A DNA stretch of 64,000 nt from NCBI GenBank assembly GCA_036897095.1, contig JAYMSP010000225.1:1-64000 (forward strand), read 5' to 3'. Position 1 is the first letter of the stretch. Each line of letters begins with the position of its first letter. The position numbers and the translations under genes were made by a program. The stretch is from Plantago elongata (taxonomy: Eukaryota; Streptophyta; Magnoliopsida; Lamiales; Plantaginaceae). Shown here one piece after another: positions 48,599-58,929 of this stretch. Below the pieces are notes generated by a model. That model did no database searches, was not told where the DNA came from, and saw only the letters and a program-made list of their open reading frames with translations.

Positions 48599-51500
48599 AT
48601 GGAAGAACAACAAAATCAAGAACATGGGATCGAACTCAAGATTGAGGAAACCATGCGCTCTCGCCTTACCCATTTCAAAGACCAAGCTGAGTAAGTACAG
48701 ATACATTCATACATCACTCAAATCTGCTGTCTTTTTCGTCTACTCTTCTCCTCTTCGTCTAAAGCTCTGATTTTTGTTCATAAACTGAATTGAATTGTAG
48801 TTCGCTTACACTGGAGAGCGTGAGAAGACTGCTGGAGAAGGATTTGGAGCTCGAGAAATTTGCCCTTGATGCTCACAAGAAATTCATCAAGGCTTCCCTC
48901 GCTAAGGTACCGTTCGAGTCACCATGCTATTGTGCATACTAAAGACTAGAATTTTAGTTGCAATGTTCTCCTATTTGATGCTTCTGTGGTATATTATCGG
49001 CTATTTGAAAGTGGGAATTTAGTAATTATTAGTACTGTATGTTGCCTGTTAGTTTAGGTAATACGGTGCAATGCAGCCTGATTGCTATGCTTTGAAATTG
49101 GTTGATATATGTTTGTATCTAGAGGACCAGAACTACCTTACCAGATGGCATTTTACTTGCATCTTTGGTCGATTGTAGCTTTGTTATTAGGGAAGTTGCA
49201 TACTTTTATTATGAAAGTCAGTATGACAAACGGAGGGAGGGTAAGATAATTTTGGTCGCGTGGGCTTTTCATATATGTTGGCTGAACTGGAAGCTGCAAA
49301 CGAGCTTTGATTACAATTAGATTTCTTGTATTCATCGGCGACAAAGTTCACACTTTCTGCATTAATTTGACTTTTCAAATAGATTTTATGTTTGTTTCTG
49401 CTCATAGTCGTGCTTCAGCCGCTTGTATAATGTATGAAAAAGTAAAGTTGCCAAGATGAATATGTAGGATTCTAAGATTTTAATGATTTTTTGTGAACCT
49501 ACTGAATGGAGAATTGTATATGGCGCTGTGAGATTGGATTTAATTATGTACCCTCATCACAACTAGTCAAAACTGATAAGTTACTCACTATTCAGACTTT
49601 TGATTGGGAAGTACTCTCTGTTTGGGTTCGGAATGAGGATATTGCATGTTGAGCTTATGAGCATGATTGATGAGATTATTTTTGTATATTTTTCAGTGTA
49701 ACTAATTACTGGAGGTTTGTGTCTAGTGGAGGCATAGTTGAGATGCGATTTGATAACTCAAACCAGAAAAGATAAATGTGAATTTGTTTAGGTTTTATAG
49801 CTGTAACCTGTTTACGTTTTTTTTTTTTCCATTTTTAACCTGAAACTTGTTTTTTTAATTCTCAACCCCCCAGTAACGTAATTAGTTTCAATGTTCTGTT
49901 TACGTTTTGTTTTTTGCATTTTTAACCTGAAACTTGTTTTTTTTAATTCTACAACCCCCCCAGTAACGTAATTAGTTTCAATGTTCTGTTCCATAATCCA
50001 GCTCATGGATAGTGCTGATGATTGTAAACAAAACTCACCAACTGAAAACGTTGAAAAGGATGATGAATCAAGCAAGGAAGTGCCAGTATTGCCTCAGCAG
50101 GAGGAGATAAAGAAATCTCCAAAAAGACCGGGCAATGAAGATGAGGAAATGACGGAAGATTCCCCTATAATGGGTGTATTGAAACCAAAACCTGAAGTTA
50201 GTTCCCAGGTATCTTCTGTGAGTGAGAGCATGATTCAGAAGGCCATCTCAAAACGAGCTAATCATTTTCTAGAAAACACAGAGTATGTTTTATCTTCTGA
50301 ACTCCATCTTGTTACTTTCTCTATAACTTTAAATTCTTTTCCGTTGCATGTTCTTCCAACAAAATACTGTCAGAAGTTCTTATCAGTGAAAAGGAGGAGA
50401 ATGCTATCAGCCTTTCAGTGTCATGTTGACAGTGACACTGCTTAGGAGTTCGACTACAGTTTTCATGTTTTAGTTAGCTATATAACTGGCTTGATATGCA
50501 TTATCAGTCTAATATGTTGATGAGTTGATCTATGTGATATAATTTTTGCATGTATCAATCTCCAGGTCGTTAACTTTAGCTGGTGTTCGCCGGCTTTTAG
50601 AGGAGGATCTTGGACTTGAAAAGAACTCACTTGACCCATTTAAAAAGTTCATTAGTCAAGAGATAGACCAGGTTTGTACAAATTATTGTAAACCTTTTGG
50701 GTCTATTATAGCCTTTTTAGCACAAGATCCCGCATATACTTTTTATTGATTCGTGGCTTAATAGGTATTAAATCCACCTAACGAAGCTACACCATCACCT
50801 GCTGTAAAAAAGAAAGCCACCGTGAGCGCAAAAAGTAAAAAAGGGGAAAAAGTAAGCCGTAGAGAGCAGTCTGACTCTTCTGGTAGTGAAAGCGAGAAGA
50901 TGGAAAATAAAGTGAAATCAAGAAAGGAAACTGCTCCTAGAAAGAAAAACAAGACACCAGAAGAGCCAAAGAATCGTAAAAGATCGAAGGAGAGTGATAT
51001 TGGTAGCTCGAGGAAGAAGCAAAAACTCATAAAGAAGAAAAAAGAGGAAGGTAGCGATTCAGATAATCCTGGAAGCTTATCAGAGGATGATGGTCAATTG
51101 CAATCACCTGTACGAAAACCTGCACAGGTATGCCTTGTCATTTAGCAACACTTGGCATAATCTGTAATGTATTATTGTAGATGTATGATTAACTATAGTC
51201 TTCTGATCAGCAGAGAGAAAAACCCGCATCTGGATTCGGGAAACGAGTGGAGCAACTGAAATCAATAATTAAATCTTGTGGATTAAGGTTTTTGTTTAGC
51301 ACCATGACTTTCTGTCTAAACTTGATATTTTTCCTGTTCCAAATTTCTCTCTGGTTAATGAAGGTTTCTTATCTTTTCTTAATGGGTGTCAGTATTGCTC
51401 CGGTCATTTACAAGAAAGCCAAGGAAGTGCCAGATAACAAGCGAGAAGACTTTATAGTCAAGGAGCTGGAAGGGATTCTTTCCAGAGAAGGTCTATCAAA

Positions 51501-52899
51501 AAATCCCTCAGAAAAAGGTACCCAACTATCAGCCATCATCTCCTTATATCATAATCTAATAATACTACCATATACCAAATTGATATTGCTGTGTTAGTTA
51601 GGTGAATTTGGGGCAGGGGTTGGAGAATGAATATTATGAGCATAAAGATGATGAAAGCAAGTAAATCAATGATTATTAATTAAAATTGTGTTTCATCCTA
51701 TGGAAACTTACTATGCAGATCTAGAACAATTTCTATTTGCCTGCTTAGTTGATATTGAACGATATTGTGAGAATACGGGTAAAGTCACAACTGAGTTTCA
51801 GAAGCTTGGTAGAGTGGTAGAATTGTTGCTGGGTTAATCAGATTTCAGAGGCCATATAGTGGAAATGCGAATGCAGGGCTAGGTTGTATAATCTAGATCC
51901 TTTGCTAATGCAGGGTTAGGTGGCATGATCTAGTGTTTGTGTAGCACACTCTGCTGATTTCACACGGCATGCACACACTGTAAAATTACTTAATTGCGAA
52001 AAAACAAAAATTGGCAATCTTTAGATCACAAGTGTTTTGTGAAATTTATGCTGTACAGGTTGAATGTGGTGCGATGAGTTCAGTTAAATTTGAGCTGTAT
52101 AGCATACATGCATATTTAAGTGGTCAAACTGAAATGCTTGTTTAGTCACTTTAGCTAGTAGGATTTGATTTGCCCGGGTGCATCAGTTAGTGTCTCCCTC
52201 CCTTTTCCGATATGGTTTGAGTGATGCCATTTGCGTGCCTGCTTTTCAGAAATCAAAGATTGTAAAAAAAGAAAGGATACAGCAAGAGAACTTGAAGGCA
52301 TTGACATGAGCAACATTATATCGAGTTCAAGGAGAAGATCAACATTCTCTTTTATGGCTCCTCCAGAGCCTGAGGTACGTGTCAAAGCTAAAAAAGTTGA
52401 TAAGAAAATTACTGAGAAGAAAGAAAATGATGATAAAGAGAGCATGGAAGAGAAGGAAGATAAAAGTGAGAAAGAAACAGAAGATGCAGAAAAGGAGGAA
52501 GACAAAGGGGAAGGAGAAGAAGATGAAGATGAAGAAGAAGAAGAAGAAGAAGACGATGAAGAGGATGATGATGAAGCTGAAGACAATGAGAGTGAAGAAG
52601 AATTTAATGGCGGTAAGCTCCATCAACATATTTGTTTTCTGCTTGAATACTTGGTAACAATAATCTCTAGATGTCTTCAATCTTTAATATGTTGACCACT
52701 GTGCAATGCCAATTTTCGTTTTTCACCAATTTCCTTATGGAAAACATCATATATATTGGTGTACTTCACACCCTCTAACCTGCAGCACTAGAGACCAGCA
52801 CAAATCTATATTTGATGTCAAAGAACTAATCTGTATCTACTTTTCTTCATATCTGATATATCCTTTTATCTTGCAGATGATAAGGATGAAAGTGACTGA
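48599..52899 (+). CDS. HIRIP3-like acidic histone chaperone with two DEK_C-like repeats and a CHZ motif
   Basis: It resembles plant proteins such as At4g08310 and animal HIRIP3, which bind H2A-H2B through a CHZ motif. Nine exons join in phase: 48599-48690, 48801-48906, 50002-50282, 50566-50671, 50765-51127, 51211-51287, 51393-51517, 52250-52612 and 52877-52899. They encode 511 residues. DEK_C-like helices appear twice: [20 protein letters not shown] at about 32-66 (exon 2) and [20 protein letters not shown] at about 161-195 (exon 4). Both exons are 106 bp. A Lys/Ser-rich nuclear region follows, then a conserved block [18 protein letters not shown]. The CHZ motif is [19 protein letters not shown] (about 392-410), and the protein ends in a long Glu/Asp tail. 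Exon 6 has a tandem CAG-CAG acceptor that may add or drop one Gln. Nuclear location is inferred. Confidence 0.88.
49809..49986 (+). repeat. 88-90 bp tandem duplication at the 3' end of HIRIP3-like intron 2
   Basis: Units 49809-49896 and 49897-49986 both contain TGTTTACGTTTT, TTTTTAACCTGAAACTTGTT, CCCCCCAGTAACGTAATTAG and TTTCAATGTTC. They differ mainly in T-run and C-run length. The second unit ends 15 bp before the real acceptor at 50001. Confidence 0.9.
52511..52580 (+). repeat. Coding GAA/GAT trinucleotide repeat (Glu/Asp tail)
   Basis: Imperfect GAA, GAG and GAT codons run through this part of exon 8 and encode the acidic tail of the histone chaperone, including a pure (GAA)-rich core. 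The antisense and shifted frames give open poly-Ser and poly-Lys reading frames that are artefacts. Confidence 0.85.
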
Positions 52900-53931
52900 G
52901 TTCTGCGTGGCATCATTGAAGGAGACTTCAACTACATTAAATATACAGCATATTCATATTAACAGAGATTGTGGTGTTGTAGCATTATTTAAGTATCGGT
53001 CAGGACATGTTAGTGATCTCGGATTAATCTCCTTTTCTAAATAGCGACGTTGGTGGATCTGTAGTATGAGCTTATATTCACACGATTGTATATTATGTTG
53101 AGACTTGGTTCTTGGTTTGCATGTAGATTGTGTGATAGCAAGTTTTCATCTTCTTAGAAACTATGACGATGACTGACATATTCACAAAGGTGCAATGTAG
53201 CAAGTTTCTGGGTTTTCTTTTTCTGGTTTTTCTTCTTTCAGGCTCCAATTATCTAATGTGAATGGTCAATTGTCAATGGTGGGCTGAAAATGGGCCAGTT
53301 TTTGAGGAGGTAAACTAGATGGACCTATGTTCTGTGGACATAAAAAACCTACCCAGCAACAAATTTTTGTTGATTGACTCTCCTATCGATCTTAAAAGTT
53401 CGATTGACATCCCGTAATTAGAGTCTAAGCTCATTAATGTTCAATTTCAGAGTTATGAAATACGGTTGTGTTGTTATATGTCATTACGATGAAGCTTACT
53501 GAGGTTTGTACGAAAGAAAATTTCACATTAGCTTGCACTGCCGAACTGTTCCTTGCGAATCCGTCCGTTTGAAGGTGAATAAAACCCTAGAGGACGTTGC
53601 CAAGTCAAACCATTAGTTAGCTACTCATTAACTAGAAGTTACTGAATTCCACTCCACATATAATGATGATAAATAAGAGAAAAATCGATGCTCTTTGAGA
53701 AGAGGTAACTTTACTGTTTTTTCCAAGTACAAACGTTGTACAAGTCCGAGTTTCTATGAAAACGCTTTTCAACATTTTCAACTCCACCTTGTGAAATTAA
53801 CAAGTCTTTGATAAGTAAAATAGGAATTATTGGCGGTCTTTCACTAAGAATTGCACTCAATCAAATTAACGACTCCAACTGCCGATCGATGAGCAACATT
53901 ATCAAGAAGAGGCAATGACTTTTTCACCATC

Positions 53932-54170
53932 TACTGTCCCATCAAACGTCATATATTAAGATCGGTGTGTAGTTTTATATGAAAAATTAAAGTAATGATA
54001 AAAAATAAAGAAGATGAAGAAAAGTATAATTTTAAGTTGTAAAATATGTAATTTTTATATAAAGTTGAGATTGAGATTGTTTATTATTTATTCTTTTTTA
54101 GTAATATATGAAGTTTAATGGGACGGATAAAAATGATAAATGTATAAATTTTAGTGGGATGGAGGGAATA
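53932..54170 (+). mobile_element. Degenerate Stowaway-like MITE
   Basis: The right end reads TTTTAGTGGGATGGAGGGAATA, a near-standard Stowaway terminus bounded by TA. The left end TACTGTCCCATCAAAC is a weak complement, and an internal TTTAATGGGACGGATAA near 54115 resembles a second, nested terminus. The body is AT-rich and non-coding. The left boundary is uncertain. Confidence 0.5.
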
Positions 54171-55487
54171 TTATTTCCTTTTTTGCATCATGATCATTCT
54201 TGTTGACTATCTTGATTTCATTTTATGGTTTGCTATATGGATTGATTGCGTAATTGTGATGTTCGATCCAGGTATGACCCTGAACATGTTCAATTGTATA
54301 GGACTGACCAAACTAGATTGATATACATATTAATTATTTTCTCCGAATTGAAAGTACTCATGTAAAATTGTGGTTCGGACCTTATTAACTTTTTATTGTA
54401 ATGTAAAATTTATTTATACTTAAAATTAAAATTAAAATTTATGAAAACAACAAAAATACAGTGCAGATCTTTAATTGGGGTCGGGTTCATTTGAAAGAGT
54501 CATGATCACAAGCAATTTTCAGTCCAGAAAGAGGTCATGATTACAATTGATCGAGCTGGTCTTGAATTAAATTTCACCTGGATTTTTAAGAACTATATAC
54601 TAGTAATTATTACTATTTCCATTATGTATGTATTATACCTACCGAGATAGAACTTTGACACATTCAAGGTATTAATTTCTTTGGACTCTTCTATTCTCTT
54701 CCGAGTCTTTCTTGTAATCATATCCATTTTGAAACTTGGAGGTTGTGTAAATTCATTTTCCAAATAACGTGAGTCGTTGGGACCGGTGGGCACAATCAAC
54801 TCGGCGACAAAATTTTATTCTTTTTAAAACGATAAAGATAATTCGAACTCCTGATTTATAGACTGGAGGGGAGGGCGATAAAAGTTTATGAATATAAATT
54901 TATAGAAAGATAAAAATATAGTATAATTGATTGATTAACAACTTTTATGAAGAATTGTATATTTAATTGTAAATATTATATATTTACATTTTAAAACACT
55001 GAGTAAGGGTATAATATAATAGTAATGCAGTTTCAAATATATGCTGCTACACGAAGTCTGTGAGTCCACTTGAAGAGAGTAAAGTAAACTATAGTGCCGC
55101 GTTAACAATTCAGTAAACGTCGTATGCATGTACTGCAACTCTGCTAAATATTAAAGCTGCCGAAATATTAGAACCACCAGTCAATTTGGGTGGCAACCAT
55201 ATTCACTATGAAACAATCTTATATAGGTGGTGCCACAAAGTCTAATATTAGTAAGAAAATCATTTATGTTATAAATTAAAATTTTATATTATTACTAAAA
55301 TATGTATTGTTATAATATAAAAAAACTCTAATATTGAGAACATGGATAATTTAATTAATAACATCGATGATTTTCTTAAGAATATAGATCCGTTTATGAA
55401 TAAATTATTTAGAGACCGTCTCTCAGGAGACTTGCTCTATAGATGGATAGTGCACACAATATTGTGATAAAATGTACCGGGAATGAT

Positions 55488-55654
55488 CACGGGCGGACCT
55501 GGGGGAGGGGGTGAGCGCCCTCCAAACGTCGAATTTTTATTTTATTTTATAAATAATATTTTCGAAAGTTTTGAATTTCAGCTTTCCAATCCTCGAAAAA
55601 TTCCTATATATATAATTTCATCCCCCTTAAGTTGAAATCTTACATTTGTCCTTG
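55488..55654 (+). mobile_element. hAT-superfamily MITE with a perfect 8 bp target-site duplication
   Basis: The 8-mer GGAATGAT occurs immediately before (55480-55487) and immediately after (55655-55662) this 167 bp segment. The left end CACGGGCGGACCTGGGGG and the reverse complement of the right end CAAGGACAAATGTAAGATT are diverged versions of one terminal inverted repeat. It resembles the CAGGGGCGGATCCAGG type common on plant hAT-like MITEs. An 8 bp duplication is diagnostic for hAT. The interior has no coding capacity. Confidence 0.85.
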
Positions 55655-56990
55655 GGAATGATATGTGTTGGTGGAGTGGAGTCGGATTATATAATTACTC
55701 TGAAAAGAATTTATATGAATTATTGTGTCTTTCTAAAGAGTTGAGAGGGATTGTTTGTGGAGAATCAAATAGTACGTACGTACTGTGCAAAAAACACCCA
55801 ACAAATTAAAACAAACTGATTAAAGTTAAGCTCTTTAATTCCTTTTCCTTAATCTCCTGGAAATCCGGTTACAAAGATATATGTCCTGTCGGTTTTTCTA
55901 ACCAAAACATAATTAGTTCACTGCATATTCACAAGTTACAGCCGATTCAAATGGTCCATTAAATGATTTTCACCAAACTCACTGTTTTTTTTCACTATAA
56001 GGTAGTCTCTAGGTATGTTCGGTGTAATAATTAAATTTACGTAGATATTTATTTTGAAATGGAGTAGCTATCAAATTAAAATTCGAAAAACTACACTACC
56101 ATATGATTATAGAATTAATATAAATGCTCTGAGTTTAATAGTGTACGGCTTCATTCAACATTTCCCACTTGAATTTTTCGACCCGTTTCCTATTTCATCT
56201 GTATTGGATCATGCCAGCTTAGGACTGATTTACTGATCTAGTACTTATTATAGTATTTATCAATGCAAATATAGTACATATAATGATCGAGTTTTATTTA
56301 GAATAAAATATTATCAACAATCAGTATATAAGAGACATGTTTTCTAAAGTAGAATTTATATGGAATTAGTTGTATTGACACACCTTATGAATCCTTTATC
56401 TATGCAAGTTTAATAATTAAAACTAAAATGTAAAGATTAAAATGTGATCATTTCGATCAATTTACACTATCTAATCCACGATAACAACTGGGTAGTTTTA
56501 TTAGACAGAACCAAACATATGCAGAACAATTAATTACTACGGCACGCTAACTCTTAATCAACTTCAGTTTAGGTACTAATTTAAAAATAAAATATTTTCA
56601 AAAGAATAAAATTGATAAGGAAAGAAGCTAGGATAAATTAAACTAGGTAGATAATCTTGTTTTAGGCCATTCTAGGATTCCCTTACATGCAATTTAGACA
56701 AGATAGTTGCAAGTCTTTTTCAATTTACCCCACCACTTATATCAATTTATCCCCCTGAGTAAATGCTCTAGATTTGCAAAATTTAAAGAATTAAACATCA
56801 CAAAAAGTTTCCAGAAAGGAAACACCAAACCACCATCCAAACAAGAGAAAAACCACATTTACTTGAACCTTTTCCCACACAAAGTCCAAGTACGTATAAT
56901 TATCCCATCTTATATAGGAACAAACAAACAAACAAACACACACACACAAGTGAGGGAAGAATATTAAACTTTCTTCCAGATAATTTCAAC

Positions 56991-58929
56991 ATGGGTATTA
57001 GAAACTACCATGTTCACCATCAAGATATAAATCTATGCTTCCAATCTCCAAATTCCATTGAATGGATCAAACCACCATCATCCTCTTCATCATCTATCAC
57101 ACAAGAGTCATCTCATCATCACTCCAAAAACCCTATGAGTTTCTTGAAATTCTACCAACAACAACCACGAAAAGACGATGATCACGGATACTTCTATGAA
57201 GAAGTCCAATGCCTGCCCCTTCTTGCCAAGTTGACAGAGAGAAATGATGATGATAAAGTTAAGGAGGAAGATGATTATGACATGGATATGAAGGAGAAGA
57301 TGGAAAATGTGACAGTGGCTCTGCACATAGGGTTGCCGAATATCGAAAAGTTGGGTAACATTCATGCAAGAGAGGATTTGGAAGAGTTTGATGATGATGA
57401 TGATCAAAAGAAAAGTTCTTCTATTCATGGAAGAAATCTGAATAGTGATAGAAGGTTTTGGATTCCAACACCATCTCAGATTCTTGTTGGTCCTATGCAA
57501 TTTTCTTGTGACATTTGCAACAAGACCTTCAATAGGTACAACAACATGCAGGTAAATAATTCACCAAGTCCATTTTATTCTAGCTAGCTTGTTGTCTTAA
57601 TTTTGACAAGACTGGCTAGAACAATAATTCTTTGATTTCATGCTTTTTAAAAACTCAAGATTGTTTAGTACTACTGTGTGTTTTATTTCTAAGGTCTACA
57701 GTACATAAGTGTTGTCATTGAGACATACATACTATATTCTTCTTGCCTAGTAATTATAGTATTTACTAGTGTCCCCTATCTTACTTTTAATAAATTGACA
57801 AGACATACATGCATGATTCTTTAATTTCATATCGTTCAAAACTCAAGATTGTTAAGTACAGTACTTCCTCTGTTCTTCAGTACATGAATATCTCCCTAAT
57901 GCTAAGGTTCATTGTTTAAACTAAAATTTATTGAACTAAAATATAATATAATTTATAACTAAACAGGACCGAACTGAACTGATGTAGTTTTTAGTTGAAG
58001 AGAAGCAGAGAACAAAGTTTAAGTATACCTTAAAAGATACTAGAAAAGAATAACTCGCACTAATTTTCTCTTTACTTTATTATCTATTTCTCGAAGTTTT
58101 TCATTATTTATTATTTATATTTTTTACTTTAATATTCACTAAATAATTGTATCATGATTTATTCATAATTTTTTAAGACAATTATGAAATACGTAGGTAT
58201 TGAATTAACTGGAGGGATTACTATGTGTAAATACTAAGGTATAATAGTACAGTGTCAAGATTGCAGTTATGATCATCAAATGTCACAATAAATTATATAC
58301 AGTCACATACTTATGAGGTTTTGACAGCACCATATAGATTTTGATAGGCATGGAATTAAAATGTAGAATTAAATGAAATTTAATTTAAATAAAGACTAAT
58401 TGATGTTTTCATGTGCTTGTATAGTGTATCTTAATTCTAGTATATGCTAACTTGTAATTGTCGATATACATACGATGACTTTTAATAAATGATATAGATG
58501 CACATGTGGGGACATGGCTCGGAATACCGAAAAGGCCCGGAGTCTCTTCGGGGGATCCAACCCGCAGCAATGTTGAGGCTCCCTTGCTATTGCTGCGCCC
58601 ACGGGTGCAAGAACAACATCAACCATCCGCGAGCTAAACCCCTTAAGGACTTCCGTACCCTCCAAACTCACTACAAGCGCAAGCACGGCTCCAAGCCCTT
58701 CCTTTGTAGAAAATCGTGTGGGAAATCATTTGCGGTCAAAGGGGATTGGCGGACCCATGAGAAGAATTGTGGCAAGCTCTGGTACTGTACATGTGGATCC
58801 GATTTCAAGCATAAGAGGTCGCTTAAGGATCATGTTAGGTCTTTCGGCAAGGGCCATTTACCCCACCCGTCTCTTGAAGGATTTGATGAAAAAGGGTGTG
58901 TTACACCTTGCTCTGATGATGACTTCTAG
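56991..58929 (+). CDS. WIP-domain C2H2 zinc-finger transcription factor
   Basis: WIP proteins control seed-coat, transmitting-tract, vein and root-cap development. Two exons, 56991-57551 and 58498-58929, encode 330 residues, with the single intron after the first zinc-knuckle (NNMQ|MHMWGHG), the family position. The N-terminal half is low in complexity with Ser, His and Asp runs and has the conserved [11 protein letters not shown] (about 107-117). The WIP signature is [13 protein letters not shown] (156-168). Four fingers follow: [63 protein letters not shown]; and [19 protein letters not shown]. The third finger spaces its cysteines CX3C (Cys257-Cys261). I recall this from DOT5/WIP6 rather than TT1 or NTT, although the genomic position recalls WIP3. 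The protein is nuclear. The subfamily is left open. Confidence 0.92.
57862..58220 (+). mobile_element. Degenerate Stowaway-like element in the WIP intron
   Basis: The left TACTTCCTCTGTTCTTCAGTAC and the reverse complement of the right end, TAATCCCTCCAGTTAATTC, are weak complements with TA at each side. The interval of about 360 bp is AT-rich and non-coding. It lies inside the only intron of the WIP gene. The evidence is suggestive rather than firm. Confidence 0.4.

Larger units (their letters stand above)
52900..56990. other. Intergenic region between HIRIP3-like and WIP genes
   Basis: About 4 kb of AT-rich DNA. It holds the HIRIP3-like 3' UTR, a weak Stowaway-like element (53932-54170) and a hAT-like MITE (55488-55654). 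The last 250 bp before 56991 is the WIP leader and contains CAAA and CA runs. No gene is visible. Confidence 0.45.

Noticed and set aside
48335-48706. 123-codon minus-strand frame over the start of the HIRIP3-like gene
   Set aside because: It is antisense to the promoter and first exon, with Leu/Ser runs caused by the purine-rich sense strand.
52155-52680. Poly-Ser and poly-Lys open frames across HIRIP3-like exon 8
   Set aside because: They are shadows of the GAA/GAT repeat that encodes the acidic tail.
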